Origin: Pseudidiomarina atlantica
GTDB taxonomy: Bacteria; Pseudomonadota; Gammaproteobacteria; Enterobacterales; Alteromonadaceae
Assembly (NCBI RefSeq): GCF_000753735.1
Contig: NZ_JPIN01000001.1
Location: 1 to 64,000 of the forward strand
Length of the DNA stretch: 64,000 nt
Direction of reading: 5' to 3'
Shown here one piece after another: positions 7,923 to 17,608 of this stretch. The position numbers and the translations under genes were made by a program. Position 1 is the first letter of the stretch, and each line of letters opens with the position of its first letter. A model generated the notes under the pieces. That model saw nothing but the letters and a program-made list of their open reading frames with translations, had not been told where the DNA came from and ran no database searches.

Positions 7923-8700
7923 CGAACGCCGTCAGACGACTTTTCAGTTGCGCTGGATCTGTGTGGTGTTGTTCGATAATCGACACCACTGCTGAACCAC
8001 TGATGGCACCTGCTGCACCTGCAGCTAAAGCGGCCTCGACGTGCTCAGGACGGGCGATACCAAAGCCGAGCAACGGGGGCGCACTGTTGGCCGCGGCTAA
8101 CGCATCAATGACCGCTTTCGCCGGGCGTTGCATGGCTGTTTCCGCACCAGTGACACCGGCGCGACTGAGTAAATACACATAACCTTTGCTTAATTCGGCG
8201 ACGCGTTGCAAGCGTTCGGCGCTGGCATCCGGCGGCGCAATAAAGATAGGTTCAATGCCATGGCGTTCGGCAGCACTGATAAAATGTCCACTTTCACGCG
8301 CCGGAACATCAGCGATGAGCACCGAATCGACGCCAACCTTGGCACACTTTTCATAAAAGCTTTCAATGCCGGTACTACTGGCCACCAAGTTCGCATATAC
8401 CAACAGACCGATAGGAATATCAGGATGACGTTCCCGCACTTGCTGCAGCAGCGCAAAGCAATCGCTGATTTTGGTGCCAGCAGCGAGTGCGCGAATCGCA
8501 GCCTTTTGAATCGTAGGACCATCGGCAACAGGATCGGAAAAAGGTAAGCCGAGCTCAAGCGCATCGGCGCCGCCTTCGATGAGCGCCTCAATAATTTCCA
8601 AGCTGAGTGCTGGTGATGGGTCGCCGAGCGTCACAAAGGGTACGAAAGCACCTTGATCGGCGGTATTTAGACGCTCAAACATTGCAGCGTAACGACTCAT
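7855..8700 (-). CDS. trpA: Tryptophan synthase alpha subunit
   Basis: Cleaves indole-3-glycerol phosphate to indole and glyceraldehyde 3-phosphate, passing indole to TrpB. The TIM barrel shows [27 protein letters not shown] with the catalytic Glu49 and Asp60, [17 protein letters not shown] (the flexible loop) and [10 protein letters not shown] plus GAISGSAVV at the phosphate site. At 281 residues it is about 13 longer than the E. coli protein: the tail after [10 protein letters not shown] ([12 protein letters not shown]) runs into the convergent yfcH gene. Its ATG overlaps the trpB stop by 4 nt (ATGA). Last gene of the trp operon. Confidence 0.96.
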   Translation of the reverse strand: MSRYAAMFERLNTADQGAFVPFVTLGDPSPALSLEIIEALIEGGADALELGLPFSDPVADGPTIQKAAIRALAAGTKISDCFALLQQVRERHPDIPIGLLVYANLVASSTGIESFYEKCAKVGVDSVLIADVPARESGHFISAAERHGIEPIFIAPPDASAERLQRVAELSKGYVYLLSRAGVTGAETAMQRPAKAVIDALAAANSAPPLLGFGIARPEHVEAALAAGAAGAISGSAVVSIIEQHHTDPAQLKSRLTAFVTQMKQATNNRAALQQAAEIQS

Positions 8701-9893
8701 GCTTGGTTCTCCTGTTCCTTGAAAATACGGCGGACGTGGTCGATATCTTTGTCACCGCGGCCTGACAGATTGAGTAATAAAATCTCTGGCGCATCGACTT
8801 CTTGTGCACGACGCACCGCATAAGCGAGCGCGTGTGCTGATTCCAGTGCTGGAATAATACCTTCTTTTTCCGCCAAAAGCTTAAAGGCTTCCAAAGCTTC
8901 TTCATCCGTGACGGATTCGTAGCGAGCCCGCCCAATCGCGAGTAAATGCGCATGCTGCGGTCCTACGCCTGGGTAATCCAGTCCGGCCGAAACGGAGTAG
9001 CTTTCTTCAATTTGGCCTTCGTCAGTTTGCATCAAGAATGATTTGCAGCCATGCAAAATACCCGGCTTGCCGGCGGTCAGCGTTGCGCCATGATGGGCGG
9101 TCTGCACACCTTTACCCGCCGGCTCGACACCGACTAAAGCAACGCTCGGCTCATCAATAAACTCAGCAAACATGCCGATGGCGTTGGAGCCGCCACCGAC
9201 GCAGGCAATCACTTCATCAGGTAAGCGTCCAGCTTGCTCAATGATTTGTTGTTTGGCTTCAGCGCCAATCATGCGGTGAAATTCACGCACGATGGTGGGA
9301 AACGGATGCGGACCTGCGGCAGTGCCCAACAGATAGTGTGTGTCGTGGTAGCTTGCGGTCCAATCGCGCAGCGCCTCGTTGACTGCGTCTTTGAGCGTGC
9401 CGCTGCCGGTGTCGACAGGAACAACTTTGGCGCCCATAAGCTCCATCCGAAACACGTTCGGCTGTTGCCGTTCAACGTCTTTTTTGCCCATGTAAATGGT
9501 GCAATCAAGGCCGAGCAGGGCACAGGTTAGTGCGGTTGCGGTACCGTGCTGTCCGGCACCGGTTTCGGCGATAACACGGTGCTTACCCATACGTTTGGCG
9601 AGTAGCGCTTGGCCTAACACCTGATTGGTTTTGTGCGCACCACCGTGCAATAGGTCTTCGCGTTTTAGGTAGATCTTAGTGCCGTTTGGACTGTCGATAG
9701 GCAGGTTGCGACATAGGGAAACCGGGGTGGGGCGGCCCAAATAGTTTTTCAGTAAATCGGCAAACTCTTTTTGAAAGCTCGGATCTTGCTGCGCGTCGAC
9801 AAATGCGGCTTCGAGTTGGTCGAGCGCAGGAAGAAGAATTTCCGGCACAAATTGACCGCCAAAGTCGCCGAAGTAGGCAGGTAATTTACTCAT
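8697..9893 (-). CDS. trpB: Tryptophan synthase beta subunit
   Basis: PLP enzyme that joins indole and serine into tryptophan, 398 residues. It begins [20 protein letters not shown], as family members do. The PLP Lys88 sits in [11 protein letters not shown], and the phosphate-binding glycine loop GGGSNAIGM is present. The frame is open a further 33 codons upstream within trpCF, but those residues are not TrpB-like. The ATG overlaps the trpCF stop (ATGAGTAA), and the stop overlaps trpA, so the three cistrons are translationally coupled. Confidence 0.96.
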   Translation of the reverse strand: MSKLPAYFGDFGGQFVPEILLPALDQLEAAFVDAQQDPSFQKEFADLLKNYLGRPTPVSLCRNLPIDSPNGTKIYLKREDLLHGGAHKTNQVLGQALLAKRMGKHRVIAETGAGQHGTATALTCALLGLDCTIYMGKKDVERQQPNVFRMELMGAKVVPVDTGSGTLKDAVNEALRDWTASYHDTHYLLGTAAGPHPFPTIVREFHRMIGAEAKQQIIEQAGRLPDEVIACVGGGSNAIGMFAEFIDEPSVALVGVEPAGKGVQTAHHGATLTAGKPGILHGCKSFLMQTDEGQIEESYSVSAGLDYPGVGPQHAHLLAIGRARYESVTDEEALEAFKLLAEKEGIIPALESAHALAYAVRRAQEVDAPEILLLNLSGRGDKDIDHVRRIFKEQENQA

Positions 9894-11295
9894 GATGTGC
9901 GTTCCCATACTGACGAATGCGTTGGAATAATTGTAAGATTTTACCCGGGTCTTTTTCACCTTTGCGGCGCTCAACCCCCGAGTTAAAATCAAAACGTTGA
10001 ATTGCGGTGGCTTGTGCTTGCGCTAAATTGGCAAGGCTTAAACCGCCGGCTAAAGTGCAGCGCGTTAACGTTGCCGCGTCGAGCTGTTGCAATAAGCTCC
10101 AGTCAAATGTTTCACCACTACCGCCACTACGGTTGTCCAGCAGATAACGATCGCAATCGACCGGCGGTAAGTAGACCGGATTTTCCACACTGACCGCATA
10201 CCAAACTTGACAGTTGCTTGGCAGCGCTTGGCGCAACTGATGCACATAGTCGGCATCTTCGTGACCATGTAGCTGTACCGCCGCCAATTGCAGCTGCTGC
10301 GCGTGGTCAATAACGTTTTGCAGTGGATGATTGGCAAATACGCCGACCCACGCCAATTGTGGTGCGGCGGCAATGATGTGTTGCGCTTGTGTAAGATCGA
10401 CCGCGCGCGGCGATTGCGGTACAAAGATCAAACCGCCGTATGCGGCACCGGCCGCGTGCACCACTTGTGCATCGCTGGGGCGGTTCAGTCCACAGACTTT
10501 ATGGGCACCGTAAATCAGTTCCCGACAGGCCTGGTCAATGTTGGGTTGGGCGGTGAGTGCGCTACCGACCAAAAAGCCGTCAACATAAGGTGCTGCATCG
10601 CGAATCGCGGCATGATCAGAGTAGCCGGATTCGGCCACCACAAGCACGTCGTTCGCGAGTTGCTGGCTCAGCACTTTGCTACGTTCAGGGTCAATGCTGA
10701 GATCGTGTAGATTGCGGTTGTTGATACCAACGATCTTGGCCCCAAGTTGCTGCGCCCGTTGCAGTTCTTGCTCGGTGCTCACCTCGGTTAATACGTCGAG
10801 CTCATAGCGGGCCGCAAGTTCAGCGAGTTCGCGATAGCTGGCGTCGTCGAGTACGGATAACATTAGCAGAATCGCGTCGGCGCCGTAATGCCGCGCGAGC
10901 AGCACTTGTATCGGTTCAACGATGAAGTCTTTGCAGAGCACCGGAATGTTGACGCTGGCACTGACCGCACTTAAATAGGCGAAATCGCCTTGAAAATAAT
11001 CGGGCTCGGTTAACACCGAAATCGCCGCTGCGTAGCGTTGATAGACCTTGGCAATCTGCACCGGGTCGAAATCAGGTCGCAGTAAGCCTTTCGACGGCGA
11101 GGCCTTTTTACATTCGAGAATAAAGCCACTCTCCGGTTGCGCGAGTGCAGCCGCCAGACTGCGTGTGCTCGGCGTCAACTGCGCCGCAAGTTGGGCGACA
11201 TCAAGGTCGGCAAATTCTTGCGCGATACGAGCGCGGCGATGCGCAACGATGGTATCGAGAATACTTGGCGTGGGTGTGGTTACTGCTTCAGCCAC
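9886..11295 (-). CDS. trpCF: Bifunctional indole-3-glycerol phosphate synthase / phosphoribosylanthranilate isomerase
   Basis: Two fused TIM-barrel enzymes, 469 residues. Residues 1 to ~258 are [60 protein letters not shown]. From ~260 on is [70 protein letters not shown]. The fused form is the normal arrangement in enteric and related gammaproteobacteria. The start is GTG, supported by CAGGAG 8 nt upstream, and overlaps the trpD stop by 8 nt. Confidence 0.95.
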   Translation of the reverse strand: MAEAVTTPTPSILDTIVAHRRARIAQEFADLDVAQLAAQLTPSTRSLAAALAQPESGFILECKKASPSKGLLRPDFDPVQIAKVYQRYAAAISVLTEPDYFQGDFAYLSAVSASVNIPVLCKDFIVEPIQVLLARHYGADAILLMLSVLDDASYRELAELAARYELDVLTEVSTEQELQRAQQLGAKIVGINNRNLHDLSIDPERSKVLSQQLANDVLVVAESGYSDHAAIRDAAPYVDGFLVGSALTAQPNIDQACRELIYGAHKVCGLNRPSDAQVVHAAGAAYGGLIFVPQSPRAVDLTQAQHIIAAAPQLAWVGVFANHPLQNVIDHAQQLQLAAVQLHGHEDADYVHQLRQALPSNCQVWYAVSVENPVYLPPVDCDRYLLDNRSGGSGETFDWSLLQQLDAATLTRCTLAGGLSLANLAQAQATAIQRFDFNSGVERRKGEKDPGKILQLFQRIRQYGNAHHE

Positions 11296-12292
11296 GGTTA
11301 AACTCCTGCAATTGTTGGAGATGCGTCAATGCTTGGCCGCTGCCGAGATGTTCCAGCACGGCGGCGGTTGCATCGCGTAAATTATCGGCTTGACCGGCTA
11401 AGTACAACAAACCCGCGGTACTTACTGCAATGGCGTCTAGATGTGCTTGCGGAGCGGTACCTGCCAAAGCCCGCTGTAGAGCCTGAGCGTTAAAGTCGGC
11501 ATCGCCGCCCTTGAGCGCGCTCACTGGTGCTTGCTGCACACCGAAGTCGCTGGGGCTCAAAGTGTATTCCTGTAGTTCGTTATCGCGTAATTCTACCACT
11601 TGCGTACTGCCGTGCAGGGCGATTTCATCGAGTCCCGAGCCATGTACTACCATTGCACGTTGGCAGCCGAGTAACTGTAAGGTTTCAGCGAGGGGACGCA
11701 ACCAGGCTGGATCATACACGCCTAATTGTTGTACGTCAGGTCGTGCTGGATTGACCAAAGGCCCGAGTAAGTTAAACAGGGTACGGGTTTTCAGGGTTTG
11801 TCGTACCGGCATGGCATAACGGATGCCCGGGTGATAATGCGGCGCAAACAAGAAGCAAAAGTTAAATTGGTCCAGCTGCTTGGCTGCTACTGCGGGGTCT
11901 TGGGTGACCGACAAACCCAAGCTCTCTAACACATCAGCAGAGCCTGACCGTGATGAGACACTGCGATTGCCATGCTTCGCTACGGTAAGGCCCATGCTCG
12001 CTGCGACCAAGGCCGCTGTGGTTGAGATATTGATGGTATGACTACCATCGCCACCGGTCCCACAGCTGTCAACCACAATGCGGTCAGGGCGCTGGAAGCC
12101 TTTGGCTGCCCGGCGTAATGCCAGTGCGGCACCGGCCATTTCCGGCGGCTGTTCGCCCCGCATTTTCATACTGGTTAACAAGGCGGTAATTTGAATTTCG
12201 TTCAATTCGCCTTTTACCAATCGATTGAACAATTGCTCGGTGGCCTGCATCGACAGGGCTTCGCCTGCCAAGAGTTGCTTAATAACTTCCAT
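11288..12292 (-). CDS. trpD: Anthranilate phosphoribosyltransferase
   Basis: Transfers the phosphoribosyl group of PRPP to anthranilate. 334 residues, a single-function protein not fused to TrpG. The PRPP site CGTGGDGSHTINIS begins at residue 77, followed by AKHGNRSVSSRSGSADVLE and the KTRTLFNLLGPLVNPARPD segment; VVHGSGLDEI lies in the second half. The start codon shares one base with the trpG stop (TAATG) and the stop overlaps trpCF. Confidence 0.95.
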   Translation of the reverse strand: MEVIKQLLAGEALSMQATEQLFNRLVKGELNEIQITALLTSMKMRGEQPPEMAGAALALRRAAKGFQRPDRIVVDSCGTGGDGSHTINISTTAALVAASMGLTVAKHGNRSVSSRSGSADVLESLGLSVTQDPAVAAKQLDQFNFCFLFAPHYHPGIRYAMPVRQTLKTRTLFNLLGPLVNPARPDVQQLGVYDPAWLRPLAETLQLLGCQRAMVVHGSGLDEIALHGSTQVVELRDNELQEYTLSPSDFGVQQAPVSALKGGDADFNAQALQRALAGTAPQAHLDAIAVSTAGLLYLAGQADNLRDATAAVLEHLGSGQALTHLQQLQEFNRG

Positions 12293-12900
12293 TACTTCTG
12301 CTCCGTAGCGACTAAATAAGAAACGGTTTGGGCCAGCAGCTGACTGCCGCGACCAGTCAAAATAGATTCTGGGTGAAATTGAAAACCAACGGCGTGATAA
12401 GGCGCGAAGTAGGCCGCCATAGGGATCACGTCCTGCGCGTTGGCATAGTCAGCCAATACCTCAATGCTTGCCGGTAATTCATAGCCGGCCAGGCTGTGGT
12501 AGCGCGCCACGGGAAGCGGCTGTGGCAAGTCAGCAAAAATTGGATGTGGTTCGCAACGCACGCTACTGGCTTTACCATGCAATGTTTCGCTACAACGGCG
12601 CACGTTGGCGCCACTGGCTTCGAGGAGTGCCTGAAAGCCAAGACAAATACCGAGCATCGGATAACGTCCTTTGGCGAACTCAATAATTGCCATCAGGTTG
12701 CCAGCAGCGCGTGGATGTCCCGGCCCCGGTGATAAACAAATGAGTTGTGGTCCGGCGTAGTCCTGCATGGTGCGCTCGAGGGTCTCGAGACTGACCTGAT
12801 TGCGATAGATTTTCAGTGGGTAGCCCAATTGCCGCAATTCATCGACCAAGTTGTAGCTGAAAGAGTCGAAGTTATCGATCAATATGATGCGTGGTTTCAT
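12292..12900 (-). CDS. trpG: Anthranilate synthase component II (glutamine amidotransferase)
   Basis: Releases ammonia from glutamine for TrpE. 202 residues of class I glutaminase fold: IDNFDSFSYNLVDEL at the N-terminus, the SPGPGHP oxyanion strand, the nucleophile Cys86 in GICLGFQALLE, and His176/Glu178 in FQFHPESIL. It overlaps trpE by ATGA at 12897-12900, so the two subunits are made together. Confidence 0.94.
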   Translation of the reverse strand: MKPRIILIDNFDSFSYNLVDELRQLGYPLKIYRNQVSLETLERTMQDYAGPQLICLSPGPGHPRAAGNLMAIIEFAKGRYPMLGICLGFQALLEASGANVRRCSETLHGKASSVRCEPHPIFADLPQPLPVARYHSLAGYELPASIEVLADYANAQDVIPMAAYFAPYHAVGFQFHPESILTGRGSQLLAQTVSYLVATEQK

Positions 12901-14492
12901 GCGCGAGCTCCTTGCTGAGTGGCTTGAATCGCCGCAATCACAGCGCGCGCTTTGTTTTCGGTTTCGGCAACTTCAGCTGCAGCTTGCGAATCGGCCACTA
13001 TACCTGCGCCGGCCTGCACATAGGCTTGCTGGTCACGAACAAAGGCGGCGCGAATGACAATACAGGTATCCATGTCGCCTTTACCGTTTAAATAGCCGAC
13101 GGCACCACCGTAACTACCGCGCCGTTGCTGTTCGAACTGACGAATCAAAGTGGCTGCGCTCACCTTAGGCGCACCGACCAGAGTTCCCATGTTCATACAG
13201 GCACGATAAGCATGTAGCGCATCAAGATCAGCAGCAAGTGTGGCGACCACGCGCGAGACGAGGTGCATCACGTGAGAATAGCGGTCGACTTGCAATAAAT
13301 CGGCGACATAACGACTGCCTGGCTCAGCGATTCGAGCGAGGTCGTTACGGGCCAAATCAACCAACATGAGGTGTTCGGACAGTTCTTTCTGGTCGCACCG
13401 TAATTCCAGCTCTAAACGACTGTCGAGATCGGGATGCAAACTGCCATCGGCACGTTTGCCGCGTGGTCGAGTACCGGCAATTGGATACAGCTCAACCTGT
13501 CGGGTTGTGGCCGAGTATTTCAACGCGGATTCAGGCGAGGCGCCAAACAGCACGAAGTCTTCAGCTTGCAAATAGAACATGTACGGCGATGGATTACTGG
13601 CTTTCAGCTGCGCGTATGCGGCCAAACTGTCGGGGCAAGCGAGCGAAAAAGTGCGCGAGGGGACCACTTGAAAAATATCGCCATCGGCAATGTGTTCTTT
13701 TAATTGAGCAATCCACTCACTGTAGCGTTCTGCGCTCGGCGTTGCGCTCACGTCAGAGCTGACGTTTGCTGCAACCTTGTCTTGCTGCGGTAACGGCAAC
13801 TGGCAGTGCGCCGCAATTTCGCCTAAATAACGTGCCAGTTGCGGGTAGTATTCTGTCGCCGCTGGACCGCTGAGTAGGGTACCGAGCAGTTCCGTGGTTT
13901 GTGCTTGATGATCAACAATGATGAGGGATTCAGCGAGATAGAATCGATAGTCGGGGCAGGTATTAGGGCCATCGGCAACCTCTGGCAGCTGCTCCATACT
14001 GGCAATGTAGTCATAGCCAAACACACCACCGACAAACAATGCAAACTCGTGAGCTGGGGCGTTGTCTGCTGCTTGTAGCTTTTGCAGGATCAGTCGCAGG
14101 GGCTGCTCATTACCGGCGCTGCGTAAGCGCTGCTCTTCGTCGAGTTCGGCGGTGCTGGCGTTGAAGTCGACAAAGTGACAACTGAGTTGGTCTTGGCTCG
14201 TGTCTATTTGTGCATAGGCGTCGAGTTGCTCGGCCAAAAAAGGCAGTACTTGTGCGCCGTTAGTGGTCAACGCCTTAATGGTCACGGTGTTGCCGTTACA
14301 GGTAAACTGCAACGACGCCTGTGCCATGATAATGCTTTTCAGGTGCTGCCGTGATTGGATTTCGGCAGAATCCAATAACAGCGTGTGTGCTTTGTTCGCA
14401 CAAAGTTGTTCATACAAGCGTTGAGTGTCACCGCTGTATGGCAGCTGCAACTGCAGCGCGTGATAAAATCCAGGTTGTTGAGTAAATTCCAC
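12897..14492 (-). CDS. trpE: Anthranilate synthase component I
   Basis: Makes anthranilate from chorismate using ammonia from TrpG; first enzyme of the pathway. 531 residues. LLLDSAEI (38-45) corresponds to the LLESA tryptophan feedback-inhibition site of characterised TrpE proteins, here with Asp for Glu. The catalytic half shows IFQVVPSRTFSL, NPSPYMFYL, FGASPES, YPIAGTRPRG, ELSEHLMLVDLARNDL, MNMGTLVGAPKVSA and the final QAGAGIVADS. First structural gene of trpE-G-D-CF-B-A, downstream of a leader and attenuator. Confidence 0.96.
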   Translation of the reverse strand: MEFTQQPGFYHALQLQLPYSGDTQRLYEQLCANKAHTLLLDSAEIQSRQHLKSIIMAQASLQFTCNGNTVTIKALTTNGAQVLPFLAEQLDAYAQIDTSQDQLSCHFVDFNASTAELDEEQRLRSAGNEQPLRLILQKLQAADNAPAHEFALFVGGVFGYDYIASMEQLPEVADGPNTCPDYRFYLAESLIIVDHQAQTTELLGTLLSGPAATEYYPQLARYLGEIAAHCQLPLPQQDKVAANVSSDVSATPSAERYSEWIAQLKEHIADGDIFQVVPSRTFSLACPDSLAAYAQLKASNPSPYMFYLQAEDFVLFGASPESALKYSATTRQVELYPIAGTRPRGKRADGSLHPDLDSRLELELRCDQKELSEHLMLVDLARNDLARIAEPGSRYVADLLQVDRYSHVMHLVSRVVATLAADLDALHAYRACMNMGTLVGAPKVSAATLIRQFEQQRRGSYGGAVGYLNGKGDMDTCIVIRAAFVRDQQAYVQAGAGIVADSQAAAEVAETENKARAVIAAIQATQQGARA

Positions 14493-14529
14493 TGCTTAGC
14501 CCTCAAATTTGCTGACACGTTGCGGGCAC

Positions 14530-14560
14530 AAAAAAACCCGCTGTGATAGCGGGTTTTTCA
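14530..14560 (-). terminator. trp attenuator (rho-independent terminator)
   Basis: On the minus strand AACCCGCT-ATCAC-AGCGGGTT is followed by seven Ts. It lies between the leader peptide and trpE. The left arm (CCCGCTA) can alternatively pair with TAGCGGG at 14595-14601, the leader stop-codon region, giving a 7-bp antiterminator that would destroy the terminator when ribosomes stall at the Trp codons. Confidence 0.9.
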
Positions 14561-14598
14561 TCAATTTACGTGTCAAATACGCACAGATGCATCGCCCG

Positions 14599-14661
14599 CT
14601 AGGTCGGGAAATGCCACCACCACTGTACTGCTTGCATTGTGCTTAATTCGACATTCAACAT
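14599..14661 (-). CDS. trpL: trp operon leader peptide
   Basis: A 20-codon frame whose last part reads MQAVQWWWHFPT and ends in TAG. Three consecutive TGG (Trp) codons sit 5 codons before the stop, the signature of a tryptophan attenuation leader. The first ATG at 14661 has GGA 9 nt upstream; an in-frame ATG at 14637 would give a 12-residue peptide but has a poorer binding site. The leader is followed after ~40 nt by the attenuator hairpin and then trpE. CCCG and CGGG flanking the stop codon can form the pause hairpin. Confidence 0.85.
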   Translation of the reverse strand: MLNVELSTMQAVQWWWHFPT

Positions 14662-14719
14662 CTTCGTTATTCCAGTTTTTTAATCGTTTTTGGAGAGGTT
14701 GTATAAGTTAGCTTCGGCT

Positions 14720-14749
14720 ACCTTACTGAAACTGCCGCGGCCTTGTCAA
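14720..14749 (-). promoter_or_regulatory. Candidate trp operon promoter
   Basis: A consensus -35 box TTGACA (14749-14744 on the minus strand) starts 7 nt after the smpB stop. The -10 is weak: TAAGGT at 18 nt spacing is the best match. I see no clear TrpR operator (no GTACTAG/CTAGTAC dyad). Confidence 0.45.
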
Positions 14750-14756
14750 CTAAAAA

Positions 14757-15236
14757 TTAGCGTACGTTATGTTTCAGAATACGTTCTTTCTGTCGCTGCC
14801 AATCGCGCTCTTTAACGGTGTCGCGTTTATCGTGCGATTTCTTACCTTTGGCCAAGTATATTTCGAGCTTGACCAGATGGCGCTTCCAATACATTGCGGT
14901 CGCGACAATCGAGTAGCCCTCACGTTCACTGGCGCCAATGAGCTTATCGAGCTCGCGCTTTTTTAACAATAACTTGCGCGTACGCTCCGGATCGCAGACC
15001 ACGTGACTGGAGGCCGACAGCAGCGGCTGGATTTGCGCGCCGAGCAAATAAGCTTCGCCGTCGCGTATGATCACGTAGGTATCGGCAATATTGACCTTGC
15101 CAGCACGAATACTTTTTACTTCCCAGCCTTGCAGTGCAACGCCAGCTTCAAATTTGTCTTCAAGAAAATACTCATGGCGCGCTTTTTTGTTGAGCGCGAT
15201 GGTTCCTGAATTATTGGGGGATTTAGATTTACTCAT
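14757..15236 (-). CDS. smpB: SsrA-binding protein SmpB
   Basis: Binds tmRNA and delivers it to stalled ribosomes in trans-translation. 159 residues starting [28 protein letters not shown] when read from 15236. Family stretches [55 protein letters not shown] and the basic tail are all present. A TATAAT box (15249-15244) ends only 7 nt before the ATG and there is no ribosome binding site, so the transcript may be nearly leaderless. It is divergent from ratA-rnfH, as in E. coli. Confidence 0.95.
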   Translation of the reverse strand: MSKSKSPNNSGTIALNKKARHEYFLEDKFEAGVALQGWEVKSIRAGKVNIADTYVIIRDGEAYLLGAQIQPLLSASSHVVCDPERTRKLLLKKRELDKLIGASEREGYSIVATAMYWKRHLVKLEIYLAKGKKSHDKRDTVKERDWQRQKERILKHNVR

Positions 15237-15243
15237 GGCGGCT

Positions 15244-15249
15244 ATTATA
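15244..15249 (-). promoter_or_regulatory. TATAAT -10 box for smpB
   Basis: A perfect -10 hexamer on the minus strand, 7 nt upstream of the smpB ATG. No good -35 box is seen at 16-18 nt. If used, transcription would begin at or within 1-3 nt of the start codon. Confidence 0.4.
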
Positions 15250-15358
15250 CGCATCCGATTTAAAAAGAAAATTTGTTTCTGAAGCCATGGGGGAATGGAT
15301 GATCCGCTGCGTAAATTACGGTATCATGCCGTCATTTTATACGCTGCAGGGAAACCGC

Positions 15359-15796
15359 ATGCCAAGCATTGAAAAAAGCGCATTAGTGCCGTACAGCGAT
15401 GCCGAGATGTATGCCTTGGTGAATGACATTGAAAGTTATCCAGCATTTGTGCCTGGATGTCGTTCTGCACAAGTGCTCGAAGCAACCGACGCTAGCAAAG
15501 TTGCACGGCTCGATATTAGTAAAGCTGGCGTAGGTAAGTCGTTTACCACGCGTAACACCCTTGAACCACCCGGTCGTATCGGCATGGAGCTGGTCGATGG
15601 CCCATTCAAGTACTTGCGCGGTGGCTGGTATTTTCAGCGTCTCGATGAAGAGGCTTGTAAGATTATTCTGCACTTAGAATTTGAATTCGCGAACCGATTG
15701 TTAGGAATGGCATTCGGTAGTATTTTCAATGAACTACAAAGCCGTATGGTGGATGCTTTTGTGCAGCGCGCAGAGCAGGTATACGGCAGTCGCTAG
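15359..15796 (+). CDS. ratA: RatA / COQ10-type START-domain protein (YfjG)
   Basis: 145 residues of the polyketide-cyclase/START fold that binds a hydrophobic ligand, related to ubiquinone-binding COQ10. Typical stretches are MPSIEKSALVPYSDAEMYALVNDIESYP, FVPGC, TRNTLEPPGRIGMELVDGPFKYLRGGW and FEFANRLLGMAFG. In E. coli RatA has been reported both as a toxin that blocks 70S formation and as a ubiquinone-related protein. CAGGGA precedes the chosen ATG; an earlier in-frame start adds 24 residues with no family counterpart. The rnfH gene follows after 8 nt. Confidence 0.9.
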   Translation: MPSIEKSALVPYSDAEMYALVNDIESYPAFVPGCRSAQVLEATDASKVARLDISKAGVGKSFTTRNTLEPPGRIGMELVDGPFKYLRGGWYFQRLDEEACKIILHLEFEFANRLLGMAFGSIFNELQSRMVDAFVQRAEQVYGSR

Positions 15797-15804
15797 AGGG
15801 CGTC

Positions 15805-16152
15805 ATGGGTCAAGACTACATGCAAATCGAGGTTGCTTACGCAACACCTGAACGGCAGCAGATTATTCCGCTGCGAGCGCGGGTTGGCGCGACCGTCGAA
15901 GAATGTATTGAGCAGTCGAAAATCAAGCGTTATTTTCCCGAAATCGACTTAGCCGAGCAAAAAGTCGGTATTTGGAGCAAAGCTGTGAAGCTTGATCATG
16001 CGCCGCGCGATGGCGACCGTATTGAAATTTATCGGCCGCTGATTGCTGACCCGAAAGCCGTGCGCCGTAAGCGCGCGGAACAAGCCAAAGATGACGGTCG
16101 CGCCGATCCGGTGACCGGTGGGCGTCGTCGCGCGCGCGCGGATGCCGAGTGA
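15805..16152 (+). CDS. rnfH: RnfH/RatB family protein (UPF0125)
   Basis: A 115-residue small ubiquitin-like-fold protein paired with ratA, as in E. coli yfjG-yfjF. Family features are IEVAYATPERQQIIPL, VGIWSKAVKLDHAPRDGDRIEIYRPLIADPKAVRRKRAEQAK. The C-terminus is basic. AGAGGG precedes the ATG. The function is not known. sixA starts 1 nt after its stop. Confidence 0.9.
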   Translation: MGQDYMQIEVAYATPERQQIIPLRARVGATVEECIEQSKIKRYFPEIDLAEQKVGIWSKAVKLDHAPRDGDRIEIYRPLIADPKAVRRKRAEQAKDDGRADPVTGGRRRARADAE

Positions 16153-16153
16153 C

Positions 16154-16666
16154 ATGAGCCAAACGGTGAAGTTTTATTTGATGCGTCATGGCGACGCGCA
16201 ACCTGCGCAAGCGCTGCAAGCCGATGCGATACGGCCACTGAGCTCTTATGGTGAGCAAGAGGTGGTGGTGAGCGGCCAGTGGCTTGCAGCGGATATGGCG
16301 CAGCAGCAGAAGCAAGTTGATTGGCTCATTAGCAGCCCGCTTGTGCGTGCTCGGCAAACGGCGCAGATCATGCAGCAACAATTAGGTTGTGAAGCGGCAG
16401 ACATTAACGATGACATCACTCCAACGGGTAATGCTGAGTTATTTGCCGACTGGTTGTTCGCCGCAGTACAAAGCCGTGGTGCGCATTGCCGCACGGTATT
16501 GATGGTGTCGCATATGCCGTTTGTCAGCTATTTAGTGGCGGCACTCGACACTGCGGTGGAACCCATGTTGTTCCCGACGGCTGGCATAGCTGAAATTGAA
16601 CTTGATATTGCGCAGTGGCGTGGACGCTTTGTGCGTATGATCGTTGCCGAACCAGCGCAAGACTAA
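16154..16666 (+). CDS. sixA: Phosphohistidine phosphatase SixA
   Basis: A compact histidine phosphatase, 170 residues, with the catalytic LMRHGDAQPA motif near the N-terminus and a later SHMPFVSYLV carrying the second His. SixA dephosphorylates HPt-type phosphohistidine, notably in the nitrogen phosphotransferase system. The ATG at 16154 is favoured because it starts MSQTVKFYLMRHG and follows the rnfH stop directly (TGACATG). The same order sixA-prmB-aroC occurs widely in gammaproteobacteria. Confidence 0.9.
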   Translation: MSQTVKFYLMRHGDAQPAQALQADAIRPLSSYGEQEVVVSGQWLAADMAQQQKQVDWLISSPLVRARQTAQIMQQQLGCEAADINDDITPTGNAELFADWLFAAVQSRGAHCRTVLMVSHMPFVSYLVAALDTAVEPMLFPTAGIAEIELDIAQWRGRFVRMIVAEPAQD

Positions 16667-16697
16667 CCCCAATTAACTGACGATTACGGAGAACCTT

Positions 16698-17600
16698 GTG
16701 GCAGCACCCACTCATGAACTTACCAGCGTGTTGGATTATTGGCGCTGGGGCGTAAGCCAGTTGCAGCAGGCCGAGGTGTTTTTTGGACATGGCACAGATA
16801 ACGCCGATACCGAAACGCAGGTGTTGCTGGCACACGTATTGCACCTGGAACTGCCGCAATTAGAAGTATTTAGCGATGCTACGTTGACGTTAGCCGAGCG
16901 CGAAGCCTTTCTCGCTTTGCTCAAACAACGCATCGAGGCGCGTACACCAGCGGCTTATTTGACCGGCGAAGCATGGTTTGCGGGACTGCCATTTAAAGTT
17001 GATGAGCGGGTTTTGGTACCGCGTTCACCTATTGCTGAACTTATTGAGCAGCAGTTTGCGCCGTGGCTAAACCACGAACCGCAGCACATTCTCGATTTGT
17101 GTACCGGTAGCGGCTGTATTGCTATCGCTTGTGCTTATGCATTCCCAGAGGCTGAAGTCGATGCGCTCGATTTATCGACCGATGCACTGGCCGTGGCCGA
17201 ACAAAATATTGCGATGCATCACCTCGAGCATCGCGTGTTCCCGATGGAATCCGATCTGTTTAATGCAGTGTCGGGACAACGCTATGATTTGATTGTGACC
17301 AACCCACCGTACGTCGATGCCGAAGACATGGCTGATTTACCAGCCGAATTTCATCATGAACCGGAGCTGGGTCTCGCGGCGGGCGATGATGGTTTGGATT
17401 TAGTGCGGACTATTTTACGCGAAGCTGCCGACCATTTAACCGAGCAGGGGATTCTGATTTGCGAAGTTGGCAACTCCATGGTGCATTTGGCCGAAGCTTA
17501 TCCTGAGGTGCCATTTACGTGGTTGTCTTTCGCTCGTGGCGGTGATGGCGTATTCTTACTGACACGACAAGAACTGATTGAACATCAAGATAAATTCTAG
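16698..17600 (+). CDS. prmB: 50S ribosomal protein L3 glutamine methyltransferase
   Basis: SAM-dependent N5-glutamine methyltransferase acting on ribosomal protein L3. 300 residues: [19 protein letters not shown] forms the SAM site, NPPY at 202-205 is the catalytic motif of this family, and [16 protein letters not shown] precedes them. It is very close to E. coli PrmB and distinct from PrmC. The start is GTG with GGAG 6 nt upstream. aroC begins 8 nt after its stop. Confidence 0.95.
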   Translation: MAAPTHELTSVLDYWRWGVSQLQQAEVFFGHGTDNADTETQVLLAHVLHLELPQLEVFSDATLTLAEREAFLALLKQRIEARTPAAYLTGEAWFAGLPFKVDERVLVPRSPIAELIEQQFAPWLNHEPQHILDLCTGSGCIAIACAYAFPEAEVDALDLSTDALAVAEQNIAMHHLEHRVFPMESDLFNAVSGQRYDLIVTNPPYVDAEDMADLPAEFHHEPELGLAAGDDGLDLVRTILREAADHLTEQGILICEVGNSMVHLAEAYPEVPFTWLSFARGGDGVFLLTRQELIEHQDKF

Positions 17601-17608
17601 GAAAGCAG

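Noticed and set aside
9894-9992. N-terminal extension of trpB
   Set aside because: The extra 33 residues are out-of-frame trpCF sequence; TrpB homologues start at [13 protein letters not shown].
14700-14757. TrpR operator before the trp leader
   Set aside because: I looked for a CTAGT/ACTAG-type dyad around the candidate promoter and found none.
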